A DNA stretch of 64,000 nt from Artemisia argyi (lineage: Eukaryota > Streptophyta > Magnoliopsida > Asterales > Asteraceae). Every line of letters starts with the position of its first letter. Within the stretch, counting starts at the first letter, position 1. The DNA is taken from NCBI GenBank assembly GCA_030686995.1, contig CM060704.1, positions 115,608,042 to 115,672,041 on the forward strand. Reading direction: 5' to 3'. Positions 10,555 through 22,850 of this stretch are shown here, piece by piece. The notes under the pieces were generated by a model. The model was given only the letters and a program-made list of their open reading frames with translations, made no database searches and was not told where the DNA came from. The translations under genes and the position numbers were made by a program.

Positions 10555-13500
10555 CTACAATGTAGGTTCCCTGAGTCCTAAGCCTAGCCTAAGAAGGTTA
10601 AAAGGTTCACGTTTAAGGGGTTTTGTGAGTATGTCGGCTATGTTGTCTTCGGAAGAAACTTTCTCAATTGAGATATTTCCTTTTTGAACGTTGTCACGAA
10701 GGAAATGATGACGGATTTCAATATGTTTGGTACGAGCATGTTGATCCGGGTTTTTTGCTAAGATCAATGGCACCTTTGTTGTCACAAAGAATTGTGATGT
10801 CATTGGGATGAATTCCGTAGTCGACAAGAGCTTGCTTCATCCAAAGAGCTTGTTGACATGCCTTTCCGGCCGAAACGTACTCGGCTTCTGTTGTTGAGAT
10901 AGCAAGAGCCGTTTGCTTCTTAGAGAACCATGAGGTGAGACAATGTCCAACAAAAGTACAAATACCACTTGTTTTTTTTATCGACACAGTCACTGGCATG
11001 ATCCGAGTCGGCATACACTATGGTGTCTATTCCCGTTCCTTTGGGATACCATAAACCTAAATGTGTAGTGCCCTTAATATACCTAAAAATCCTTTTAACG
11101 GCTTCAAGATGGGTAGTCTTAGGATCTTCTTCAAAACGAGCACATAGATAAACACTAAACATAATGTCGGGTCTACTAGCCGTTAGGTAAAGTAGACTAC
11201 CAATCATACCTCTATATTTAGTGCTATCTATGGATTCACTTTCCTTATCCTTGGTGAGTTTAGCTTCCATGGACATGGGTGTTTTGATTGGTTTCGAATC
11301 TTCTAATCCAAATATCTTAAGCATGTCCTTAATATATTTAGATTGGTTAAAGAAGATACCATCTTCTAGTTGTTTAATTTGGAGTCATAGGAAAAAGTTG
11401 AGTTCTCCCATCATACTCATTTCAAACTCGTCATGCATGATTTTTGAGAAATCCACACATAATTCTTGACAAGTTGATCCGAATATAATGTTATCAATAT
11501 AGATTTGGACTATGATAATATGTGAATCTTTCTTCTTAGTGAAGAGTGTATTATCAACTAAGCCCATGGTATACTTATGGTCAACTAGGAAGGTTTTAAG
11601 TTGATCATACCATGCTTTTGGAGCTTGCTTAAGTCCGTAAAGAGCCTTTTTAAGTTTGTAAACATGATTTGGTTTTTCAAAATCGATGAAGCCCGGTGGT
11701 TGAGCAACATACACTTCTTCATTTATGACTCCGTTTAGAAATGCACTTTTGACGTCCATTTGAAAGAGTTTGAAATTATGTGCACATGCATATGCAAGTA
11801 AGGTTCTAATTGACTCGAGCCTAGCAACCGGAGCAAAAGTTTCATCGTAGTCAATGCCTTCTTGTTGGTTATATCCTTGTGCAACTAGCCTAGCTTTGTT
11901 TCTAGACACAATTCCATTTTCATCCATTTTATTACGAAATACCCATTTTGTTCCAATTATAGTTTGACTCTTTGGTTGAGGAACTAATGTCCATACATCA
12001 TTCCTAACAAATTGGTTTAACTCTTCTTGCATTGCAATTACCCAAGACTCATCTTTAATGGCTTTATTAATATTTTTAGGTTCAATGTTTGACACGAAAC
12101 AAAAGTAGTTGCTTTCATTTTGAACTTTTGACCTTAGTGTTCTTTCGTTAATGTTGCCAATGACACCATCTAATGGATGACTTTTAGATTCTTTGACATT
12201 GACAAGTTCTTTGTTTAATAGTTCATCTTCCTTGTCATCACTTAAAATTTCTTGACTTTCTATTGCTTGGCTTTCAACTAAGTCATCATCTACCAAAGGT
12301 GATGTCTTAGAGGGAGGTGGACTCTCGTCAAATGTTACGTTCAACGATTTCTCGACTCCTAAGGTTTCTTTGTTCAAAACAATGTACGCTTTACTATTTT
12401 GTGAATATCTAAGAAATACACCTTCATAAGACTTTGGGTCAAATTTGGTGAGATAATCCTTGGTGTTAAGAATGAAACATTTACTCCCAAACACTCTAAA
12501 GTATCCTAATGTAGGCTTTTTACCTTTATATAGTTCATAAGGAGTTTTATTCAAAAATGGTCTAATTAAGACTCGATTTAAAATGTATGTTGATGTGTCA
12601 ACGGCATTACACCAAAACTTTCTTGAAATGTTTTGTTCATTAAGCATTGTTCTTCTCATCTCTTGCAATGTCCGGTTTTTACGTTCTACTACACCATTAG
12701 ATTGAGGAGTATGTGGAGCCGAAAAGTTATGAGTTATACCATTAATATCACAAAAGTTTCCAAATTGAAATTCATTATCTAATTCACAACCGTGATCCGT
12801 TCTAATAGACACAATATTAGACCCTACTTGATTTTGAATTTTCTTACTTAGAATCTCAAATTTATCAAAAGCTTCATTTTTACTTTTCAAAAATTTTGTC
12901 CAAGTATATCTTGAGTAATCATCAACTATAACCAAAGTGTAGAAGTTACCTCCATAACTTTGTATAGCGGATGGACCAAATAAATCCATATGCAAAAGTT
13001 CTAGACACCTAGATGTAGAAACCAAGTTTTTAGCCTTATGGCTAATATGGACTTGTTTACCGACTTTGCAAGCATAACAAAAGTGTTGGTGGTATTTCAA
13101 CTTAGGTAGGTTTCGAACTAAGTCTTTGGAGGAGAGGTTTTGGATTAGTCTCATGTTAGCGTGTCCTAAACGTCTATGCCATAAAGTTGAAGATTCATCT
13201 AATGAGGTAAGACAAAGTTTGTCTCTAGATGTTGGATCCGTCTTCATGACATATACGTTGTTCTTAAGGACACCTTTGGCTATGGTTATACCATCTTTAA
13301 GTATTTTACTTCCGTTTTCACTAAAAAGGACATTATACTTATTACGACAAAGTTGACTAATACTAAGGAGATTAAAACCTAAGTTATCAACATGAGCAAC
13401 ATCATCTATAAAAAGGGAGTCATGAGAGATTGTACCTTTTCCGATGATTTTGCTCTTAGCTTTACTACCAAACGTAACATTACCTCCGTCACATTTGTGA

Positions 13501-13577
13501 TAAGAAGTGAAGAGGCTTTTGTTACCCGTCATGTGCCTTGAACAACCGCTATCTTTAATCCATTCATCCGGTTCCAA
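10555..13577 (-). pseudogene. pol: K Pol: protease, integrase, RT and RNase H, decayed
   Basis: The order is Copia-type. The protease motif DSG is at residues 9-11 of the long frame starting at 13577. The GAG-pre-integrase stretch LWHRRLGHANMRL follows. The integrase core shows its three acidic positions in HMDLFG, RTDHG and GVVERKNR. Reverse transcriptase follows (GTKWVFRNK, DYDETFAPVARL, FQMDVKSAFLNG), and RNase H ends near ADILTKPL. The RT catalytic YVDD box reads YIDN, with the second aspartate replaced at codon 11492-11490. A TGA interrupts the frame at about 11384 just after ELNFFL. The frame then shifts near a T8 run at 10973-10980 and again near 10770. The enzyme is certainly inactive. 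A wording match to the SIRE lineage is clear to me from memory. Confidence 0.88.
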
Positions 13578-13613
13578 ACAAACTTTGAGGCATACCTATT
13601 TTATGAAAAACAC

Positions 13614-15494
13614 TCAAACATTTGGTCCCCAATTTCTCATGGGTCCATTTTGGTTAAGCATACCATTAACTTGTTTCAAGTATGAAAATAGAGCATAAGG
13701 GTTCCATGACATGTACTTTGGAGTTTGGTAATGTCCAGGAGTGTTTTGGTTCCAAACATGTTGGTAGTTTGGTCGAGCGTTGAAGTTGCTCTTTGGAAAG
13801 GGGCGTTTGGGAATTGGAGTCTTAGGTCTTGGTTGAGTAGTCTTAGCTCTAAATTCATTTTTACTAAGTCCTACTCCAGTTTTAAACACAGGTTTTGTTC
13901 CATTTTTATACGTAACTTTAACAAATTTTGAACGATCCGATGTGGATGGAGTTACTGCTGTAGCAGACCTGGCGGAACCTTCGGGTCCAACGGGCGGAAC
14001 CCTGGATTGTGTTCCGTCTGATTCGCAGGCTGCTGTAGCAGCTTTGTTAGTTTCTTGTGCATTCTTTTCTTATTTTGTTTGACCTTTAAAGTTTCTACTT
14101 TCGTAAATCCTAGTCCTGTTTTATCAAAGGGTGACTTTTGAAGTTTCATAATTTCATCCGCACAAGAAATGCTCTTATCGAACTTCTTAAACTTTGTGGT
14201 TTGTTTTATTAGATCATTTTGAGTAATTTTAAGTTTCTCAACTTCTAGTTTAAGCTATTCACATGATTTGCATGATGTGTCAATACCTTTACTCTTTTCT
14301 AATCTTTTGGCTTTTTCTTTCAACTCATAAACTTCATTTTCTAAAAACTCCTTTTTAGTTTTCAAAAATTTATTTTTGTTTATGATTTTTAAGCTCAATT
14401 CACAAAGTTTGTTATATTCTTTTTGTAAGGTGTCATCATCAATAGAGGAGTAAGATGAGTCGGAGAGTACCTCATTTGAGTTGTGAGCCATGAGAGCAAT
14501 ATCATCATTCTTTGGCTCATCGTCATCTCCTTCATAGTCACTCCAAGCACCACCCACAAAAGCTTGTTGAGGTTTTCTTTTGGGTGGTTTTGGACATTCT
14601 CCTACAAGATGACTTGTGTCTCCACAGTCCACACCTATAACATTTTCTTTCAACTTTTCCTTTCCTATCATCACGATCTTTTTGGAAAGTTTTCTTGTCA
14701 TCTTTAGGTTGCCTTACAAACTTTCCTCTTCTACGAAAGAACTTCTTAAAGTCTCTAACGGCCATAGCATATTCCTCATCATCACTATCCGAAGTAGATT
14801 CTTCATCATCACTTGATTGGACTCTAGCTTTCAAGGCAATGGACTTAACTTTTTCTTTCTTGCCTCTAACTAGTTCCGAATCTTTTTCCATTACCATTTC
14901 ATGAACTTTGAGGTTTCCAATTAGCTCATCAAGCGACATGCTTGAAAGATCTTTGGATTCTTCAATTGCCGTCACTTTTGCTCTCCACTTCGGATGGAGT
15001 GCTCTAAGAAATTTCCTGACAAAGTTCTTACTACAGAAAGATTCATCAAGTGCTTTAAGTGAAGTAATAATAGTGTTAAACCTAGCAAAAGCATTATCAA
15101 TAATCTCATCTTCGGAAATAACAAATTGTTCATATTGTTGAACAAGAAGATCAATTTTGTTATCTTTAACTTGTGAGTTTCCTTGATGAGTGACAATTAA
15201 AGATTGCCAAATATCTTTGGCGGTTTTACACAAAAAGACTCTTTCATATTCTTTCTTAGGCAAAGCGTTGTAAAGCATCATTTTAGCTTCATTATTTTTA
15301 CCAATCAATTTCTTTTGATCATCATCTTTAATGTTAGTAACTACGTTATCATCATCAATGATTATATACCATAAATCTATATCTTTAGATTTCACGTAAG
15401 TTTCAAAACGGTTTTTCTAATATATAAAACCATTTGCTTCAAAGAGTGGTGGTCTTTGCATAGATTGCCCTTCTTTGTAATTTTCAAAATCCAT
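13614..15494 (-). pseudogene. gag: K Gag, decayed
   Basis: The gene starts at ATG 15494 (MDFENYKEGQSMQRPPLF), the usual SIRE Gag opening. A TAG where tryptophan is expected stops it within about 30 codons, and the frame resumes as KSKDIDLW. The body includes the UBN2-type Gag region ([36 protein letters not shown]), an acidic stretch, and a CCHC knuckle that is split by a frameshift near 14635. A coiled-coil-like segment (ELKEKAKRLEKSK) and a basic tail lead towards protease. A 75-bp in-frame insertion (13967-14041) interrupts the tail. Confidence 0.82.
13955..14041 (-). repeat. 75-bp GC-rich insertion in K gag with 12-bp direct repeats
   Basis: CTGCTGTAGCAG occurs at 13955-13966 and again at 14030-14041, exactly 75 bp apart, bracketing a GC-rich core. 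The core shares CCTGGCGGAACC, GGGCGGAACCCT and TGTTCCGTCTG with the promoter modules at 10432-10507 and 16233-16309. At 75 bp it adds 25 codons without shifting the frame. Confidence 0.7.
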
Positions 15495-15545
15495 GGATCG
15501 TTTCAAGTTTTAAAACACAATATATTTTAAAAGCTTGAGTAACGT

Positions 15546-15559
15546 AGCTCTTGATGCCA
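15546..15559 (-). other. K primer-binding site
   Basis: On the minus strand TGGCATCAAGAGCT lies two bases inside the 5' LTR. It is a variant of the site complementary to the 3' end of initiator tRNA-Met seen in Copia elements, and it fixes the orientation as minus. Confidence 0.8.
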
Positions 15560-15561
15560 AT

Positions 15562-16698
15562 TGTGGAAACCAGAAGGGGGGTTGAATAGTTTACCGTTTA
15601 AAATCTTTTTAACTTGTTTAGTTAGCTTTGAAACTTTCTGTTTGATCAAAGATATATACACAAACACAATATATAACATGCAAGTAAATGAAAGAAACGA
15701 TCCAACCACAACACGAGTATTTATCGTGGTTCCGCTACAAGGACTCTTTTTCCTTGCCTTACGTCCACGCCCCGAGTATCCAACTCGAGAGTTTCTCTCA
15801 CTAGTCAACAAGCTCCTTTCACCGGCGGAGAAAACCTTACACGTGGCTTATACTTTTACCGACACTAAGCTATATGCCGAGTTCTTTACCAAGGGTACAA
15901 CCACTCCCGTTAGTTCTTTTACAAGGGTACAACTACTCCCAATACACTTTGTATTTTGAGGACTAAATTACTAACCGATCACCACTGAAAATACACAATC
16001 AAATGAAGTGTAAACTACACAAGTCTACACAATGCTAAGCTAACAAGTCTTGCAACGTTGTGTTGAATACTTGTTACTTCTAATGAGCTCGTAAATCTCT
16101 TTGCTACAAAAAGAAACTTCACATATGAAATGTTAAAGGGTTAGATGAAAGAATGAATGTGTGTGTGTAAAATACGATGTAGAGTGATAAGCCAAAAATC
16201 AACTTGTGGCTTGGTATTTATAGCAAAGCCTTCTGCAGGCCTGGCGGATACGGCGGAACCCTCAGATGGGTTCCGCCCGTGTACCCCCAGGGTTCCGCCG
16301 GGCTTGCAGTTGGTTTTGCAATAAATCTTGCAATCCAAACAAAGTCACATCTCATTACACCTTGCAAACCAAACAATGTCACATCTCATTACCTCTAGTC
16401 AAACACCAAACTTGCAAGCAATCATATAGTAAGTCAAACACATTTTCTTTCCATAAATGTATATTGACAAAACTTGCCATAAATGTGATGTGACAATTCT
16501 ATTTTAAGAAATAAAAAGTGTTGTGTTTTATGAAATGTAAAATGTAGCAAAAGTCTAGTTTATGCAAGTCTCTAAAACTAAGATTATGTTTTACTTTGAA
16601 ACTAAAGTTTACATTTTGTCGTTAACAAAACTTAACGAAGATCGTAAAATATAAATAACGTTTTTAGGCGATATTTGTATTAACAAAGCATTTTATCA
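15562..16698 (-). repeat. K 5' LTR
   Basis: The U5 end (plus strand TGTGGAAACCAGAAGG) is secure because the primer-binding site abuts it. I place the outer end at 16698, where the plus strand reads TTTTATCA; the LTR would begin TGATAAAATGC. This end is less certain because the partner LTR is outside the window. TATA (minus CTATAAATACC) is at about 16213-16223. Confidence 0.7.
16213..16309 (-). promoter_or_regulatory. K U3 core: TATA box plus GC-rich inverted-repeat module
   Basis: The minus-strand TATA (16213-16223) is preceded by a GC-rich module at 16233-16309. Within it GGCGGAACCCT and AGGGTTCCGCC form an inverted repeat, and GGGTTCCGCCC lies between them. It ends in CTGCAG/TTGCAG borders. 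Its position immediately upstream of TATA suggests an enhancer or a structured element. Confidence 0.6.
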
Positions 16699-16715
16699 AG
16701 ATTAGAAAGGCAAGC

Positions 16716-17237
16716 TGTAGAAACTAGAGGGGGGGGGGGGGTTGAATACTTTCACCGCTTCTTTTAAACTTTCTAAAGCATTTTGCTGTTTTATGTCCGG
16801 TTAATTTACATTTGCAAACTTGTTGAATTCTACTAGTTGTGTGATATAAATTTAGCTACTAGCAAATATAAACAAACAAGTAATATAAAGAGTCAGGAAA
16901 GAACACAACCAAAGAGATGCGGCAATTTATAGTGGTTCGGCATGAAGCTCACTCCTCCGTCCTACTCCACTCCCCAAGTACCACACTCAAGAGTTATCAA
17001 TCACTATATCAACACACTCCTTCAGGCGGAGCAATCCGTACACAAGCTTACACAAGGTTTAACGACACTAAGAGGAATGCCGAGTTCTAATCCTAGCTAG
17101 AACCAATCTACACAAAGGCCCACGTGGCCACACGAACAAGCACTCTTGTCCTACTTAGATCGACACACGATCTAAGCCTTTACGTGAACGAGCATTTCCG
17201 TTCACTAGATTCTTCACATTAAGACACACTTGGATCT
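16716..17237 (-). repeat. LTR M, first part (SIRE-like; solo or 3' LTR)
   Basis: The sequence begins TGTAGAAACTAGAG and shares the LTR layout of K, including a G run, TTGAATA, ATTTATAGTGGTTCGGC and a CTCC...GGAG stem. It breaks at 17237, where element A is inserted, and resumes at 35943. No primer-binding site lies to its left (16699-16715 is AGATTAGAAAGGCAAGC), so it is a solo LTR or the 3' LTR of a minus-strand element. Confidence 0.65.
17154..17205 (-). repeat. Hairpin array in LTR M, left portion
   Basis: There are two perfect hairpins. CTTAGATCG/CGATCTAAG (17154-17162 and 17168-17176) is a 9-bp stem with a 5-nt loop. GTGAACG/CGTTCAC (17184-17190 and 17199-17205) is a 7-bp stem with an 8-nt loop. 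A shorter ACAAG/CTTGT stem lies just before them. Confidence 0.75.
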
Positions 17238-18683
17238 TGATACGTGGGAATCACACCAGGCTTTACCTCTCGAGGGATCTCGAGAAGCTTACAACCCCCA
17301 CCAGGCAGTGTACTTGATCGTTGTAGTATAGTATAGTGACAAGTACCGGGGGATTGATCGTTCAACTCAGGAATAGTGTCGCTAGGATTAGAAAGCCTAA
17401 AAACTAGGTCTAGAGGTGAGGGATAATTCTTTTTGTATTTTTAATATTTTATAAAAGCAAGTAAAAATCTCGGTTTTTTGGAAGAGTGGGCGGAATTAGT
17501 GGCTAATCAACTAACCCAATAACTAAGATGCAATCAAAATAAAATAACAAAAATGAAATGAAATCTAATTAAACTAGTGGTGTGAACAATAATAGGGAGA
17601 GTTGTGTTTACTTAGGTTTCATTACTCCCTAGATATCTTTTACAGGTTGATAATTTGTTACAATTGCATGGATGACGGGTCGTGTTCCTTAATACTAATC
17701 GTAGGGCCGTGTACAATATTCCCTAACTCTATAGGATCCTACTTCACTCCTATGTCGAGCCGTTAGAAGCTCCTAACATGGGATCATTAGAATTCTCCTA
17801 CGCATTAAATACAACCAAAAATCATAGTACACCTCTGATCATGTTTCTTAATACGTTCAAGCATGTCACCAATGAAAGTCTGCCAGTTTTCTTAAGCCTA
17901 ACATCGAATACAATCATCCATAACAACTATAAACAAACAATCAACCCATAATTAACATCTAGGTTTCACTACATCTAAGCAAACACACAAGAGATCTAGC
18001 CAAGCATGTTAAATTCAAGACAAGTGTAAGATATATTCAAACAACACATAGACATATTGAATGAATTGAAAGAGTATTTATCTTTATTGAACATGAAAGG
18101 TTTCAAAGGGTAAAAACCCTTGAAAAAGCTGTAATATACGGACTAGGGTTTCTCTCCAAAGTTACACCCTACTTGTTCCTCTCTAATGAATGAAAATTGC
18201 AAAACTATATATAGATTTTACAGGGTGACGGCGTCAAGAAGGAAATTCTGACGCCGTCAACTCGCCGCCCATAATGAAATCGGATTGCCTAGATCCATTT
18301 TTTACACCGTCATGTGCAATTCTACTCTGGGCCGTCAATCTTATTTGGACCATGACGGCCTATGGTGACGCCGTCATGTCCATAGTGCAAAACTCTTCTA
18401 GATCGTCATGTACTCTATCCACTTCCACCTCTTGTATTACTCTTGACGCCGTCACTTGAGAACTCTTGACGCCATTAGGTACTGTTCCTAGTAAGGAAAA
18501 TTAAGACTTTGTCGTTTTCTTCACTTTTATGCTCCAAAAACATCCAAAATGCTTCCTTTTCCAGAATTCACTCCAAAAGTACCTAAAATGACAAAAGGAA
18601 CGATTTAGGGCAATATTTGATTAATTAAATTCAAATCCGGGCTAAAAGGACCCCCTAAAAACGGTTCATTTTTTGCCTCATCA
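17238..18683 (-). repeat. A 3' LTR (L1)
   Basis: 1,446 bp, plus strand TGATACGTGGG...GCCTCATCA. It contains the tRNA-Asp-like segment at 17318-17345, TATA (minus, within 18203-18216) and the TGACG array from 18226 to about 18475. Confidence 0.9.
18226..18475 (-). promoter_or_regulatory. TGACGCCGTCA array in the A 3' LTR
   Basis: TGACGGCGTCA (18226-18236) and TGACGCCGTCA (18249-18259) form a perfect inverted pair with a 12-nt spacer about 10 bp from TATA. Further full or degenerate copies and TGACGGCC half-sites follow to about 18475. The partner LTR has the same pair at 35485-35495 and 35508-35518. Confidence 0.75.
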
Positions 18684-19274
18684 AATACCCTTACACTTGA
18701 GATTTGCTTGTCCTCAAGCAAATGCGCTTTTATTCTAATCAAAATACAAGTTAGGGGTGGTCATTTAACACTAATATAAAAGTAATTACAACAAATAATC
18801 GTTCCACTAAAGACCAAAGACAAGCACAGAGGTCATACACTAGCACCTCACAAATAGTGTTTAGATACTCACATCTCTCGGGTGTAATAAAATATATATC
18901 ACAATATGGAAATAGAAAACATCTCTCACTACCTATCATAGAAAAATATATTACCATAGGCTTGGGGAAGGATCAAACCTCCACCACATGGCGTAAGCAC
19001 CTAGGATAAACTATCAAAGAGGTCTTTCAAAGGGTTATAACGTTAGGTGCAGGGATATGGAATACACAGTTTTGTTGGATAAAGGTAATCTTTACTTGTG
19101 GCGAGTTAATCATCTTGGTTAATTACATGTACAATATGGCATTGCTAAGCCAAGACTAGACTCGACTTAAGCTAATGAATGAAAAACAATCAAAACATAA
19201 AACAAACATAGAATGAAACAGGATGGTAGTCTGTATGTTTTTTCTCTGGTCTTTTTTTTTCTATTTCTTTTTTC

Positions 19275-19386
<112 letters not shown>

Positions 19387-19746
19387 TTTATTTTTTTATT
19401 TTTTATTTTTTATTTTTTTATTTTTGCATACACTCTTACCCTACCATCCAAAATATTACATCATAGGGAATGTACATTCCCCTTACACTTGAATTTTTAC
19501 ATACTTTACAATAAACTAATCTAATGACTCATATTAAGATAATCAAAACACTTGAAGTACTTTTTAAGATTAACGCACATATGGGGGTAATAAATGATGT
19601 TTTTCTCCATTACTCCATAACACAAGTACTTTACCCATGAGTCTCAATCGTCCCAAAACAATATGTACAAGGATATGAATCGACTTAGCAACCATGTAAT
19701 CAATTAGATAATTAACTAAGGGTTTAAACAAATAACAATAATGCAC

Positions 19747-20124
19747 AGTAGGATAAACATAATAATAACATGTATTGTTCTTGTGATTATAGTTCGAATT
19801 CAATGAAAGAAAGATGAAGAAAGTGTAGAGAGAGAAATAGAGAATATGTGGGAACTTAGAGAGAGAAACAAGAGAAGGTTAGATTAGAAAGAATGGAAGT
19901 TCCAACCCTCTACACATGTGGAGAGGGGTATATATAGTTTTCTACAAACGCCCACACCTGGGCTGTGGATCAGGCATACAGTGGGTAAAGACCCGTCCTT
20001 CTTCCACGGTGTTACTTAAACTAAACTAACTAATACATATAATTAACTAACTACGAGCTAACTAAAATGCTATTACATCAATTAGGTGACCGAGTCTTCT
20101 ATAGGAATAATTGTATTCCTAACA
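19747..20124 (-). repeat. S 3' LTR
   Basis: 378 bp. Its first base on the plus strand is A where the partner has T (AGTAGGATA against TGTAGGATA); it ends CCTAACA. A TATA-like TATATATA is near 19929. Confidence 0.88.
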
Positions 20125-20138
20125 ATCTCCCCCTAAGC
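20125..20138 (-). other. S polypurine tract
   Basis: The minus strand reads CTTAGGGGGAGATT directly before the 3' LTR, a typical Copia plus-strand primer. Confidence 0.75.
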
Positions 20139-22723
20139 AAGGTCAACCTGGAAATTAAGCTCTTTGATCTTCAAGCATTCTTTAGCCTTTGTAGCTCGTA
20201 GGTTCTTATTCTTCACTTTTCAGCACACTTTGTACTTCAAGCAACGAATTTGTGATTTGGATTCCTTTGTGATGTGTGATCCTTGAGCTTCTTTGAGATC
20301 ATCAGCCATAGTAAATCTCCAAGCTCATCGACAGTAGTATCGCCATCATGTGATGTAGTGACTTAAGGACCATCATGCTCACACCCTTCTGGATCAGGAG
20401 ACTTTACATTAGGGTTTTGGATCAGGAGACTTTTTCATCAGAGTTGCGGAAACGTTTTTGGTAGTCTCTCAACATTTGTTGTAGCAAGTCTCTCATCGTC
20501 ATTGATAGTGTGGAGGATGTGTGAGCATGAGGTATGGATTGACCCGATTTAGCTGGAAATAGGAGCCATCAACGCCATCTTTATATGTGTCCCTGAAATA
20601 AAACAGTTAGCAATAAAGATAGAGAACGAATATGGCTTTGTCATTCGTTCTGCGAGGACAGACTACCCTCCGGTTTTGTGAAAACCGACCTATGATCAGG
20701 TAGAGTCTCTTTTAAAGTAGACTCTCCTTGACAGGAATTTCCAGCTTATAGTAATGAATTTTCCAAAGAATCCCTTTTGGAATCTTCATACTAAGCATGC
20801 TCTCATACCGGAACATCTCAAAGCAGACAGCACGATAGAGTGAATCGGTGAATTGATATTCACTGATTGATGAAAAATTGAATTATAGAAATCACTCGCG
20901 TGTCATATTATAAACAATTTTTGAGACAAAACGAGTGTTTTATACTCAGAATCATATTTCCATCAAAAATACTTTTGTTTGAAAGATTATACACAATCAA
21001 TGTGCTCGAAAATTAGTTTGTGAGCACACTGAAAGGTTTTTGCAAAAGTATCTGTCAAACCATATCCTGGAACAAGTTTGATTCAAAGTTGAATTGCACC
21101 ATTGTTGCTTTCCAGTTGTCACTTGATCATTGATCCAAGATGGATCTCACATGTCACCTACCAAGAGCTTGAAAGATGTTCGCTCTAGAAGGATTTCCAT
21201 CGTCATTGTGAATATTTTCATATCACTCGGATGTTCTGGCAATACCACAAGGATAATGCGTAGGACTCTAAATAATTTATCTTATTTTCCACATTGTGTG
21301 TAACAATAAGCATATTTGGAATGTGTCCTATCGAGATTTATGGATGATCTCATGGCTCTAGACTCAATAGTGCATTTTGATCCGCTCTTGGAGACTGGGG
21401 AGGCGTCTCCTGTTTGGGTATCAACATAGCTCACAATGAGCGGTCGATACATTGTACAGGGTTCCCCGTGAGAATGAAACAAGTTCTTTTAAGAGAACTT
21501 GAGTGGTTGGGAAGTTTAGTGCAGTGCGTCACTGGGTCCATGACGTCTTGTCTTCAATACCGGTGTTATCTTAGTAACCGCCAGTAGATTATGAATTGAA
21601 CCCGGTTTCTGCCCTAAGGTTTAATAAATGGAGGGATATTTCTTTTCACCCTTTCTCATTTCATTTCTTTTTCATTCTTCAACCCTTCAGTGCTTACCGA
21701 GACTTCACCACTAGAACCTTGTTGGGTTTGTTCCAGTCCTAGCTCTATCTCAGTCCGCACTCTTCCCTTTCTCACTTTTCTCCTTTTTTCCAATCATTCC
21801 TAAGGACTTCTAATCTATCTAGAGGATTGTCCCTGGGAAGATCCTTCCAGTTCTGGTGGATCATGGGAACTCATAACTAACCTTAACCATCCTTATCACT
21901 CCATGCATAAAGATAAATGGTCGGTCTTTGGTATAACTTCCACAAACGCCTTTTGCTCCCCTTCAATATATGCATCGATATTCGAAAGTGTTTAGCACAT
22001 ATGTGGGAGCCTTTTATTGAGTCCAAAAGATCACATTTGATTATCAGATTTCATATTTAAATCACATTCTCTCCCCCGATCAAAAATTTAAAATCTTTTG
22101 AGATTTTGGATCCCAATTGATTTAAATAAGTTAGAAAACATTTTGGGAGAGAAATGCGGTTAATTTTTTTTAATGTTTTCTGATAAAAGGAACTTTTGCT
22201 TGCTCCCCCTCAACCTGTGAGGAAGGTTGTTATATGTCAGATTTGATAAGTTTACAAAAGATTTGACATTTTAACGAAAACTCTTTGAAAAGGTTCTCAT
22301 TCTGACACATAACCATCACAAGTCATTTTGTTGAAAGGTTTATGTACAAAGTGTGGAGAGTTTGATGATACATAAAATTTTGAGAAATCACTCTCCCTCT
22401 CAATCAATGACGGATGTTAAATCTTAAATAAATGATGTCATTGATTGAGTGAATAATTTTATCAAAATTTTGAGTTCAATTTGATTTTCAATCAAAATTT
22501 CATGGTACCACCAAGTTTTGCACAAACACTTTCCGGAAAAAAATCATAGAAGGGAAAGTATTTGGCGATAAAAAGAAGATTTCTCTTCTTTATCAAGGAA
22601 TAATGCACTGAAGCGTACATTAGATCGAGGATGCACGAATATAAAGTAATTCACGCTCGGATGAACGGCACCCTTTGCTAGGACCAACCGTCTTTTTGGC
22701 GACTTGTTTTCCTCATTTTGAAA

Positions 22724-22850
22724 ATCGGGTTGCTATCTGAAGTAATAGCAAGCCATAATTTTGAAGTCCAGGTTGTAGCCTGAGATGACTACAAGCCATA
22801 ATTTTTAAGTCCGGGTTACAGCCTGAAATGACTGCAAGCCATTGTTTTTG
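22724..22850. repeat. Three 43-bp tandem units, each a hairpin
   Basis: Units start at a constant 43-bp spacing (arms at 22730, 22773 and 22816). Arms are TTGCTAT/ATAGCAA, TTGTAG/CTACAA and TTACAG/CTGCAA, with loops CTGAAGTA, CCTGAGATGA and CCTGAAATGA. The first two stems are perfect although their sequences differ; the third has one mismatch. Confidence 0.75.

Larger units (their letters stand above)
1..16698 (-). mobile_element. Element K: SIRE-type Copia retrotransposon (3' end outside window)
   Basis: This is a minus-strand Ty1/Copia element. In element order it has a 5' LTR (15562-16698), a primer-binding site complementary to initiator tRNA-Met, decayed gag, a decayed protease-integrase-RT-RNase H frame in the Copia order, a GC-rich module, and a further ORF. 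Its 3' LTR must lie left of the window. Element G1 (174-8708) is nested inside the downstream ORF. The gag-pol wording, the extra ORF after pol and the LTR of about 1.1 kb fit the SIRE/Maximus lineage, which is known for an additional ORF in that position. Nonsense codons and frameshifts in every ORF show it is dead. Bases 1-119 contain only stop-rich sequence beyond the end of that ORF. Confidence 0.8.
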
